Below are positions 19,553 to 26,841 of a stretch of 64,000 nucleotides of DNA, one piece after another (position 1 is the first letter of the stretch; every line of letters begins with the position of its first letter). Where the stretch lies: NCBI RefSeq assembly GCF_021502725.1, contig NZ_JAKFFS010000001.1, positions 2,046,001-2,110,000 of the forward strand, read 5' to 3'. The stretch comes from Dyadobacter sp. CY345 (lineage in GTDB: Bacteria; Bacteroidota; Bacteroidia; Cytophagales; Spirosomataceae). The position numbers and the translations under genes are program-made. Below the pieces are notes generated by a model. It made no database searches. It was not told the origin of the DNA and saw only the letters and a program-made list of their open reading frames with translations.

Positions 19553-19909
19553 TTAACTATTTCCTATAATTTCCTTACGGTGTTCTTTTCCCCACTCAGT
19601 CAGATTGTCAATGATTGTCTTCAGTGTTTTTCCGTGTTTGGTCAGTTCATACTGGACTGTTACCGGATGCGTATCAAGAACGGTTCGTACAATCAGCTTG
19701 TTGATTTCAAGTTCCTTCAATTCCTTGCTTAGCATTTTGTTGGAGATGCCGACGACATCATTCAAAATGTCAGAAAACCTTCTTTTGTTATAATGGCAAA
19801 TGGATGAAATGATGTAAATTTTCCATTTACCATTGAGGACGTCCATCGCATCGTGAACGGCCATCATATTTTTCTTACGTTCTTCCGGAAAATCATTTTT
19901 GCACTCCAT
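19553..19909 (-). CDS. HxlR family winged-helix regulator
   Basis: A 118-residue HxlR-type regulator with the conserved core DVLNGKWKIYIISSI, the recognition region RRFSDILNDVVGISNKMLSKELKELE, and the wing VRTVLDTHPVTVQYELTKHG. The frame is open to 19990. The start at 19909 (MECKNDF) is preferred because Cys just before the HxlR core is typical and a minus-strand -7 box (TAACTTTG, 19951-19958) lies inside the longer frame. It is divergent from an SDR gene and probably regulates it. HxlR proteins often sense reactive electrophiles through such a Cys; this is family knowledge. Confidence 0.85.
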   Translation of the reverse strand: MECKNDFPEERKKNMMAVHDAMDVLNGKWKIYIISSICHYNKRRFSDILNDVVGISNKMLSKELKELEINKLIVRTVLDTHPVTVQYELTKHGKTLKTIIDNLTEWGKEHRKEIIGNS

Positions 19910-19919
19910 AGGTGACTTG

Positions 19920-19987
19920 GTTACCTCGATGTTACTGTTACTTTTCGTTACAAAGTTACTAAAATAAACTTCTTCTCTATAATTTTG
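19920..19987. promoter_or_regulatory. divergent promoter region with five GTTAC direct repeats
   Basis: GTTAC occurs at 19920, 19931, 19937, 19947 and 19955, all in the same orientation, between the HxlR and SDR genes. A plus-strand -7 box TAATTTTG (19980-19987) lies 27 bases before the SDR ATG. A minus-strand box TAACTTTG (19951-19958) lies 41 bases before the revised HxlR start. The repeats cover both promoters and are a candidate HxlR binding region. Confidence 0.6.
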
Positions 19988-20014
19988 CATCTCAAACTTA
20001 AAATAATCTGAATC

Positions 20015-20770
20015 ATGGAAAAATTAAAAAATAAGGTCGCGGTTGTTACTGGGGCATCAAAAGGAATAGGTGCTTCTATTGCAAAATATTTCGCGGCAGA
20101 GGGTGCGAAAGTTGTTCTAAATTATGCTTCCAGCAAGGAGGATGCAGATAAAGTCGTTGAGGAAATAACCCAGAACGGCGGTACTGCCGTTGCGATTCAG
20201 GGCGACGTTTCCAAAGAGGCAGATATCACCCGAATTTTTGATGAAACGCAAAGTGCCTTCGGAAAATTGGATATTCTGGTAAACAATGCAGGTATTTATA
20301 ATTACGAAGCAATTGAAAAGATTTCCACAGAATCGTTTCATAAGCAATTTAATATCAATGTGTTGGGATCACTGCTCGCCATTCAGGCCTCTGTGAAATT
20401 GTTTGGTGAAGAAGGTGGTAATATCATCAGCATCAGTTCTGAGGCAGGCAAAACACCACTTCCGACTGGTTCGATATATTCCGCGACAAAGGCGGCTTTG
20501 GATGCTGTCACTATTGCTTTGTCCAAAGAATTTAGTGGAAGGAATATCCGTATCAATTCGATTTTGCCGGGTGTCGTAGAAACTGAGGGTTCCCGTAGTG
20601 CAGGATTTATAGGCAGCGATTTCGAGGCGAAATTAGTTGCCAATACCCCGCTGGGCCGTACTGGCCGGCCGGAAGATATTGCCAAAGTAGCCGTGTTTCT
20701 TGCCTCAGATGAGTCTGCATGGATAACAGGCGAAAAAATTTCAGTTTCGGGCGGTATTTACGGACTTTAA
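20015..20770 (+). CDS. SDR family oxidoreductase, 3-oxoacyl-ACP reductase/glucose dehydrogenase-like
   Basis: A 251-residue classical SDR with TGASKGIG (residues 12-19), NNAG, the catalytic Ser in SISSEAG, YSATK and the C-terminal GEKISVSGGIYG signature of the FabG-like group. Substrate unknown. It is divergently transcribed from the HxlR regulator, a common arrangement in which the regulator controls the oxidoreductase. The ATG follows the -7 box TAATTTTG by 27 bases. Confidence 0.9.
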   Translation: MEKLKNKVAVVTGASKGIGASIAKYFAAEGAKVVLNYASSKEDADKVVEEITQNGGTAVAIQGDVSKEADITRIFDETQSAFGKLDILVNNAGIYNYEAIEKISTESFHKQFNINVLGSLLAIQASVKLFGEEGGNIISISSEAGKTPLPTGSIYSATKAALDAVTIALSKEFSGRNIRINSILPGVVETEGSRSAGFIGSDFEAKLVANTPLGRTGRPEDIAKVAVFLASDESAWITGEKISVSGGIYGL

Positions 20771-20941
20771 ATTGTCATGCAGTTTGAACAAACAGCCGGA
20801 CGAAAAGTAATTGAACTTTACAATTCCGGCACTTAATAATGGCAATCGCGCGAGAATGATTAACATTTGTTCTATTGCGCACCAAAAAAATGTAAATTCA
20901 TCACTGGTTAACTAGTCTGTGATAAACATATCAAAAAATCA

Positions 20942-20969
20942 GGACTGCTTCATTTTATGAAAGCAGTCC
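20942..20969 (-). terminator. intrinsic terminator, PhoD-like gene (possibly bidirectional)
   Basis: GGACTGCTT and its complement AAGCAGTCC, continued by CAT/ATG with one bulged A, form a strong hairpin. On the minus strand it is followed by TGATTTTTTG, 20 bases past the PhoD-like stop. It may also stop transcripts from the convergent SDR gene. Confidence 0.8.
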
Positions 20970-20988
20970 GAATTTGTTAAACAAAAGA

Positions 20989-22740
20989 TTACAGATTTGT
21001 AATTGTTTCCTGGTGACCTGTTGTCGTGGTGGTATTCAATGTTGTTATCGTAGAGACATACCGCCATTCCGCGATCACCTGATTGTTTGTAAATTTGGTC
21101 AGTACATATCCGCGTCTGGATGCGTCAACGTAGTTCAGGTCATCTACAAGAAGCGCAAGCGCCTGCTCGAATCCAGCCAGCGAGGTAGCATTTGTCCCAA
21201 GATATTCCTCAAAACCAGGCGAGGTCACCGAAGATGTTGCAAACTCTTTTCCTGCTTTTTCGCCCCCTGCGGTTGTAAGATCCGAATACCAACCATTGTG
21301 CGAATCGCCGGATAGTGCTACAAGTTTTTTCCCTTTTGCCATAGCATAAACCTTTTCGCGCTCAGCCGGATATCCATCCCAGGCGTCCAGATTATACGGT
21401 AAAACTGTGCTTATCCGGGCTATTTCCTGTGTTGTTAAAGAGGGGTCCTTTGCCAGGAATCTCGCTTTGATCGTCGTTAAGGCAAGCAATAACGCCTGAA
21501 ATTTCTGAAATGTCGCAGGCGTTGCGGATCCCAGCGCTGTGGCTTCGCCGACAATTTGGGTGATCCCGATAAGAAGCTCAGCGGGAACATACATTTTTCC
21601 CATCAATACCTGCTGCCCCAATACCTGCCAGGAAGATTTTCCGGCATTAAGTGCTGCACCAAGCCAACCCAACTGTTCAGTCCCTAAAATTGTTCTCGTC
21701 GGATTAAGCCAATCTTTTTGAAACGCAGCTGCATCAAGTTGGCCGGCACTGTTAAAATAATCCGTGTAGGAAAGCTGTTTGTCCCGCCCAATTACTCGGG
21801 TGTCGAGCATATGTAAATCAATGATATCTCCAAAAGTAAAGGTCCGGTAGATTTTCGGGTCCGAAATTGTCCTAATCCCTATATATTCATGATATGCCTT
21901 AATTGCATTTTGCTTTCTTTCTGCAAAACTTCCTTCGCCGGAGTTATGATTCTGCGCACCATCTTTGTAGGTGTCGTTTGCTATTTCGTGATCGTCCCAG
22001 ACACATATAAACGGCTTCTTCTGATGAGCTAATTGAAGCTGTGGATCGCTCCGGTATTGTTTGAAACGTGTACGATAATCTTCCAGTGTTAGAATCTCAT
22101 TTTTTGGCAAATGCGTCCGTCCAAGTGTAGCAGTATCATCATTCGTTCCATACTGGCCTTCACCGTATTCATAAATGTAATCACCCAAATGTAATATCAC
22201 ATCTGCTTCGGAAGTGGCCATCGCGCCATAAACATTAAACAATCCGGCTGGATAACTCGAACAGGAACATACGGCAAGTTTTACCTCACTGCGTTCGCCG
22301 GGTTTAGGAAGTGTTAAAGTTTCACCGGTGGCAGATACGGTTGATGTATTGACGATGGTGAAGTTGTAATAATATTTCTGGTTAGAATCGAGTCCGCTGA
22401 TATCGATGCTTACTGTAAAATCATCACCGGCTAGTGCATCGATCATTTCTGTTTTCAGAACGGAGCTGAATGAAGGATCCTTCGAAAGTTTGTATGAAAG
22501 AGTAACCTTTTGCGTGCCGGCCGACGGCGTAACCCGTGTCCATAAAATAATGCTGTTCACTGTTGGATCAAAGCTTGCTATCCCATAATCAAAACTTCCG
22601 TTTTGGTTTGGATCATTCGGGTCGGGAATGTTGTGGTCCGTGCAGCTGCCAACCAGCACAGAGGAGAGTATAAGTCCAGAAACACCAAGTGCGGATTTTC
22701 CAATAAAATCTCTTCGGTTAATTGTATTCTTACTTTTCAT
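20989..22740 (-). CDS. alkaline phosphatase D (PhoD-like) family lipoprotein
   Basis: A 583-residue secreted phosphatase. The N-terminus has a twin-arginine motif (NRRDFIGK, Arg9-Arg10), a hydrophobic stretch and a lipobox-like LVGSC with Cys33, so it is probably Tat-exported and lipidated. A fibronectin-like PhoD N domain follows (about 45-150), then the metallophosphatase core with LGDYIYEYGEG, WDDHEIAND, LDTRVIGRD and LSGDSHNGW. PhoD enzymes hydrolyse phosphate mono- and diesters using Ca/Fe. The start MKSKNT was chosen because it places the Tat motif near the N-terminus; the longer frame adds 15 residues. It is divergent from a purple-acid-like phosphatase, so both may serve phosphate scavenging. 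Confidence 0.9.
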   Translation of the reverse strand: MKSKNTINRRDFIGKSALGVSGLILSSVLVGSCTDHNIPDPNDPNQNGSFDYGIASFDPTVNSIILWTRVTPSAGTQKVTLSYKLSKDPSFSSVLKTEMIDALAGDDFTVSIDISGLDSNQKYYYNFTIVNTSTVSATGETLTLPKPGERSEVKLAVCSCSSYPAGLFNVYGAMATSEADVILHLGDYIYEYGEGQYGTNDDTATLGRTHLPKNEILTLEDYRTRFKQYRSDPQLQLAHQKKPFICVWDDHEIANDTYKDGAQNHNSGEGSFAERKQNAIKAYHEYIGIRTISDPKIYRTFTFGDIIDLHMLDTRVIGRDKQLSYTDYFNSAGQLDAAAFQKDWLNPTRTILGTEQLGWLGAALNAGKSSWQVLGQQVLMGKMYVPAELLIGITQIVGEATALGSATPATFQKFQALLLALTTIKARFLAKDPSLTTQEIARISTVLPYNLDAWDGYPAEREKVYAMAKGKKLVALSGDSHNGWYSDLTTAGGEKAGKEFATSSVTSPGFEEYLGTNATSLAGFEQALALLVDDLNYVDASRRGYVLTKFTNNQVIAEWRYVSTITTLNTTTTTGHQETITNL

Positions 22741-23049
22741 ACAGCATGGTTTATGAATCATTTTAAACCATAAAATTAGCCGCACAGTATTTCCCGCAGA
22801 TCAACATAGTTTTAATATCTTGTTAAATGAATAGGCGAAAGTTGGTACTTCCAAGTTTTTCCACAATACAGGATTAACACTGCATTGATTTCTGTAATTG
22901 TTAACGATCAGCCAGTTTTTTGCAACAAAAATGGACTTAGAATTACGGCTGCGTTAACGTCGTTGAAATTCACATTTTGTTAATCTTATTTTTGGTAGAA
23001 CTAATTTGAAATCACCTAATATTGCGCTTACAAACGCTACTTCTTTAAA
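22741..23049. other. divergent regulatory gap between two phosphatases
   Basis: A 309-base non-coding interval. On the plus strand TATTTTTG at 22987-22994 is a -7 box 55 bases before the purple-acid-like phosphatase ATG, with a TTG 21 bases further upstream. GTTAACG occurs twice (near 22899 and 22953). No minus-strand box was found for the PhoD-like gene. Confidence 0.5.
22987..22994 (+). promoter_or_regulatory. -7 promoter box of purple-acid-like phosphatase
   Basis: TATTTTTG fits the Bacteroidota -7 consensus TAnnTTTG, with TTG at 22963-22965 (21-base spacer). The transcript would have a leader of roughly 50 bases. Confidence 0.5.
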
Positions 23050-24444
23050 ATGAAAGTCTATTTCAAACCCTTTCTTTTCGCATTTTTAGTAACAAGCTTA
23101 TTATCCTCAACAGCCCGCGCTCAGGCAAATAAATATTATCCAGCTTCTTTGTTTCCGGACCGTGTTATTTTGGGGTTCAAGGGCAATCCGGCTTTCTCGC
23201 AAGCCGTAAACTGGCGCACCGACTCAACCGTCTTAGAAGCTGTGGCTGCCATTCATGAAGCGGACCCTTCACCGGATTTTACTAAAAACGCCAGGATAAT
23301 AAAAGCAAAAACCCAGCAAATTTCGATCGATGGTAAGTCGGTCAATTATCATGAGGCTGATTTTACAGATCTGAAACCGGCAACTCAATATGTCTACCGC
23401 GTTGGTAATGGGACGCAGTGGAGTGAATGGTTTCATTTCAAAACGGCTTCGGACAAAAGTGAGCCTGTGTCTTTTCTTTATTTCGGAGATGCCCAAAATG
23501 ATATTCGCTCACTTTGGTCAAGAACGATACGCGGGGCTTTTGCGACGCTTCCCAAAGCTGATCTGATTATTCATGCGGGAGATTTAATCAACCGCGCCAA
23601 TGTTGATTACGAATGGGGGGAATGGTTCGAGGCAGGTGGCTGGATCAACGGGATGGTTCCTAGTTTGTCGGCGCCGGGTAACCACGAGTACTATAAGGAT
23701 GCCAACCAGATTGGAGTAATTTCCAAACACTGGCGACCACAATTTGCTTTACCTGAAAACGGGCCGGAAGGTTTGGCCGAAACTTCTTATTTTATAGATT
23801 ATCAAGGAGTCAGATTTATCTCACTAAACTCTCAGGAAGCGATAAACAGGCCGGAGATAATGGAGACGCAGGCCGACTGGTTTGAACAAACGTGTAAAAA
23901 TAATCCGAACCGGTGGACGGTTGTTTTTCATCACCATCCGATTTATTCAACGGCAGATGGACGAGACAACAAGGCGTGGCGGGAAAAAATGGAGCCTCTT
24001 TATAAAAAATATCATGTCGATATTGTTTTGCAGGGTCATGACCATACTTATGCGCGCGGCATAAATATTCCGCTTGGACAGAGCAGAAAAAAACCTGACG
24101 GCCCGATTTATGTTGTTTCGGTCAGTGGTCCTAAAATGTATGAACTTGGACTTGAAAACTGGATGGACAGAGCGGCTTCTAACACCCAGCTTTACCAGGC
24201 TTTACATGTTGATCATAACAAATTATCCTTCAAGGCATACACCGTCAACGGAGATACCTACGACGCTTTTGATCTGTTGAAAGATTCAAAAGGACAAAAT
24301 ACTTTGGTTGAACTAGCGCCGTCGCTAAAAATGCAAGAGCGACTGGACCTGCCGACAGATTTACAGAAACGTTTTAAAGAAGCAGATCTGAAAGAATACA
24401 ACGAGCGTTTTTTGAAATATAAGCAAAGAAAAGCGGTCAAATAA
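23050..24444 (+). CDS. secreted purple acid phosphatase-like metallophosphoesterase
   Basis: A 464-residue protein with a signal peptide (about residues 1-24, ending ARAQA), a fibronectin-III-like purple acid phosphatase N domain (about 35-135), and a calcineurin-like catalytic domain. Metal-site motifs are YFGDAQ, HAGDLINR, PGNHEYY, FHHHPIYS and QGHDHTYAR, so the full ligand set is present. It probably releases phosphate from organic esters in the periplasm or outside the cell. It lies divergent from the PhoD-like gene and 15 bases before a small unknown gene. Confidence 0.9.
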   Translation: MKVYFKPFLFAFLVTSLLSSTARAQANKYYPASLFPDRVILGFKGNPAFSQAVNWRTDSTVLEAVAAIHEADPSPDFTKNARIIKAKTQQISIDGKSVNYHEADFTDLKPATQYVYRVGNGTQWSEWFHFKTASDKSEPVSFLYFGDAQNDIRSLWSRTIRGAFATLPKADLIIHAGDLINRANVDYEWGEWFEAGGWINGMVPSLSAPGNHEYYKDANQIGVISKHWRPQFALPENGPEGLAETSYFIDYQGVRFISLNSQEAINRPEIMETQADWFEQTCKNNPNRWTVVFHHHPIYSTADGRDNKAWREKMEPLYKKYHVDIVLQGHDHTYARGINIPLGQSRKKPDGPIYVVSVSGPKMYELGLENWMDRAASNTQLYQALHVDHNKLSFKAYTVNGDTYDAFDLLKDSKGQNTLVELAPSLKMQERLDLPTDLQKRFKEADLKEYNERFLKYKQRKAVK

Positions 24445-24459
24445 TCAACAAACCATGAA

Positions 24460-24813
24460 ATGAAAAGATTTAAAGTTTATAAACATCCGAACGGAAGATT
24501 GATTCAAGTGATCATTGAAGGGAATTTGTCGGAGGATCTAAAAAAAGTATCAATTGATATCGACGTGCTGATCAAGGATTCCCTGGATGAAGATTTTCAT
24601 GCCGTGATAGGGGAAACTCATCCAAAATACTGGAAACTGAAACGGTTGGAACCAGCGCAAATTAAAGGTATGCAAATCAAATACAGCGGTATTTCAGCGA
24701 AACAAATCCGGCAGGCTGTGAAAGAGTTTGAGCAATTTTATGGTTCAGTTTCCCCGTCTCCGATACGTACCATGATGCCAGGATCACTGGTATGTGGCAA
24801 TATGGTGTATTGA
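24460..24813 (+). CDS. small conserved-looking protein of unknown function
   Basis: A 117-residue soluble protein starting MKRFKVYKHPNG. It is lysine-rich in the first half and has predicted alternating strands and helices, but no known motif, signal peptide or membrane span. It follows the purple-acid-like phosphatase gene by 15 bases on the same strand, so it is likely co-transcribed. Function unknown. Confidence 0.65.
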   Translation: MKRFKVYKHPNGRLIQVIIEGNLSEDLKKVSIDIDVLIKDSLDEDFHAVIGETHPKYWKLKRLEPAQIKGMQIKYSGISAKQIRQAVKEFEQFYGSVSPSPIRTMMPGSLVCGNMVY

Positions 24814-24875
24814 AAATGCAATGAAATTTGGGGATATTAATCATTATTTTGAACCGGTTTACTTCAAAGTATAAG

Positions 24876-25760
24876 CTAATTATACCAAAGAAATTTTTCG
24901 ATCAACGGTGCGATAAATGTGTTGTCCTTATCACCGCTGACCGTGGTAATTTCACCAATGTATTCACCATGTCCGCCGGGAATAATGGCCAGATTGCAGT
25001 GAGGTATTAATCGGGACATTTTTACAACATGCTCAGACGTTGCTACATCAGCGTCACCGTTGATCAAAAGAACGGTCGCCCGAATTGATTTGATTTCGTC
25101 ATCGCTAAAATCTTTGAACTGGATCATTCTGTTCGCGCATTTTTGATACATATTCACAAGTTTTGTACTGTCCGGCCTGACCGCAAGGAAGGCATCTTTG
25201 TATTGCTGCGGCATTTGCTCGAATGTTCCGTTTTCCATAAATTCCCAAAATTGCGGAAATGTGCCGTCCCGTTTTAGAAGCATAGATCCGGCAATGACTT
25301 TTCTGCATATTTCAGGATGCCTGATTGCGATCTGGAGAGCCGTATTTGCACCATTGCTAAATCCGAAAAAATCAGCCTTTTCAATTTTTAGATGGTTAAG
25401 AAGTGTGTGAACATCGTCTGCGTCCTGTTCAAAACTAAGTTCAGATTCTCTGTCACCTGTACGCCCGTGCGCCTGTAATTCCACGCAGATCAGCTTTCTG
25501 AAATTTACCAGCTTTGGTATTATGCGCCCGAAGGTTGTTTGAATGGTGGATCCGCCACCATGAATCAATACAAGCGGTAATCCCTCACCATATACCTGGT
25601 AGTACATTTTAATACCGTTAACATCGGCATAGTCACTTTCGAATTTTATAGTGTTCATAGTGGTAGCTTTTTCCGTATTCTTCATTGGTAGCAATGTTTT
25701 ATTTTGGCCGGAGGATGTTAGGCTTATGGCGGTTAAAAAGACGGCAAGTATCGCTTTCAT
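24876..25760 (-). CDS. secreted alpha/beta hydrolase
   Basis: A 294-residue alpha/beta-hydrolase-fold protein with an N-terminal signal peptide (about 1-18, hydrophobic ILAVFLTAISLTSSG). The oxyanion motif HGGGS is followed by the nucleophile elbow GFSNGA. A late acidic residue in NGDADV and the His in PGGHGEY complete a Ser-Asp-His triad. The family includes esterases, peptidases and haloperoxidase-like enzymes, so the substrate cannot be assigned. Internal methionines around residues 26 and 35 could give cytoplasmic forms. Convergent with the unknown gene upstream of it on the map. Confidence 0.85.
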   Translation of the reverse strand: MKAILAVFLTAISLTSSGQNKTLLPMKNTEKATTMNTIKFESDYADVNGIKMYYQVYGEGLPLVLIHGGGSTIQTTFGRIIPKLVNFRKLICVELQAHGRTGDRESELSFEQDADDVHTLLNHLKIEKADFFGFSNGANTALQIAIRHPEICRKVIAGSMLLKRDGTFPQFWEFMENGTFEQMPQQYKDAFLAVRPDSTKLVNMYQKCANRMIQFKDFSDDEIKSIRATVLLINGDADVATSEHVVKMSRLIPHCNLAIIPGGHGEYIGEITTVSGDKDNTFIAPLIEKFLWYN

Positions 25761-25867
25761 ATTTTACAAAAATTAACCCAAATGTATTGGCTTGCAACTA
25801 AATCTGGCGTGGGTTATTTACGAAATCAAGCGGGGGATTTGGGACAACTTTTGCTGTTAAGTCGTTT

Positions 25868-26626
25868 TCACATCATTTTTGGACTTTCATCTGCTTTTGC
25901 TTTATCTTTAATTCTGTACAAAAATGGAGCTTTGTTGGCCGCACCGGTAAACTTTTTTTCCAGACGTTCCAACACGTCCATATCAAGAATTTTTTTCTGA
26001 AAGTTATTTCGGGCAAATGTTTTGTTAAAAATGGACTCATAAAGTTCCTGAGCTTCCTTCATCGTAAAGGTTTCAGAAAGAAGGTTGAACGCCAGAAGTT
26101 TTTTATCCAGATTAAGCCTCAGGCTTTCAAGTGCTTTTGAAACAATCTCATTGTGATCGATAATCAAATCCGGCAACTCATATACATTACACCATTGGAT
26201 CGATTTATCCAGGTCTGTTTTCATAGGAATTACCTTTTTAATATCGACAAGCGCATAATAGCCTATGGAAACAAATCTTTTAGTAAACCAGTCGTACTGA
26301 TCTTTATTTTGTTTACCATCGAAAGGCATTTGTGGATTCAGCCTGATCAATTCATCAAGAAAATTTTGATTTTTTCGGGCTGCTTTGCCAAAAACGAAAA
26401 ACTGATCAAGATATATTTCGCTTATACCAGTTCGCTCCTTCAGAGTTCTGTTGGCGGCATCATCGATATCTTCATTCTGATATACAAAGCCGCCGGGCAG
26501 AGCCTGAAAATTTCCATTAAAATTGAGTGTTGAAACCAGTACTTTTAATTTCTTATCCTCATAGCCAAAGATTACGCAATCGATCGAAAGTTGTTGAATA
26601 AAATCCTGTTCACTTGGAATGTGCAT
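25868..26626 (-). CDS. Nudix-derived transcriptional regulator (NrtR/AraR-like)
   Basis: A 252-residue protein combining a Nudix-fold domain (about 10-150) with a C-terminal winged helix (about 165-230). The Nudix box runs from Gly46 to Ile68 and is degenerate: Gly46, Glu52, Arg60, Glu64 and Gly67 are kept, but the Glu after Arg60 is Thr61 and the second Glu of the EE pair is Arg65. Loss of these metal ligands implies ligand sensing instead of hydrolysis, as in NrtR and the Bacteroidota AraR group. It is divergent from the ThuA/PQQ dehydrogenase gene, whose promoter holds a perfect palindrome. The ligand is unknown, possibly a sugar or ADP-ribose-like compound. Confidence 0.88.
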   Translation of the reverse strand: MHIPSEQDFIQQLSIDCVIFGYEDKKLKVLVSTLNFNGNFQALPGGFVYQNEDIDDAANRTLKERTGISEIYLDQFFVFGKAARKNQNFLDELIRLNPQMPFDGKQNKDQYDWFTKRFVSIGYYALVDIKKVIPMKTDLDKSIQWCNVYELPDLIIDHNEIVSKALESLRLNLDKKLLAFNLLSETFTMKEAQELYESIFNKTFARNNFQKKILDMDVLERLEKKFTGAANKAPFLYRIKDKAKADESPKMM

Positions 26627-26769
26627 TATTGATTGCTTTTGATAAAGATATAAAATTATTAAATGTTCCTGATTGTGATGCGCTGATAGACGGAAAGCTT
26701 TTTACAGAAACTATATACAAGTTAGAATTGACAATATGGTACAATGCAAATGTAAAACATTAAAATAAT

Positions 26770-26792
26770 TATTGTCTATTTTGTAGACAATA
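26770..26792. promoter_or_regulatory. palindromic operator candidate for the Nudix-derived regulator
   Basis: TATTGTCTA at 26770-26778 and its exact complement TAGACAATA at 26784-26792 flank TTTTG. The TTTTG forms a -33-like element 22 bases before the -7 box at 26806-26813. A bound dimer would overlap the promoter of the ThuA gene, which suggests repression. Confidence 0.7.
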
Positions 26793-26805
26793 TTGAAATA
26801 AGTTA

Positions 26806-26813
26806 TACTTTTG
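26806..26813 (+). promoter_or_regulatory. -7 promoter box of the ThuA/PQQ dehydrogenase gene
   Basis: TACTTTTG matches TAnnTTTG exactly. It lies 28 bases before the ATG at 26842, and TTTTG is found 22 bases upstream at 26779-26783. Confidence 0.65.
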
Positions 26814-26841
26814 ATTATCCATCACTTAATTCTTTTCCAAG

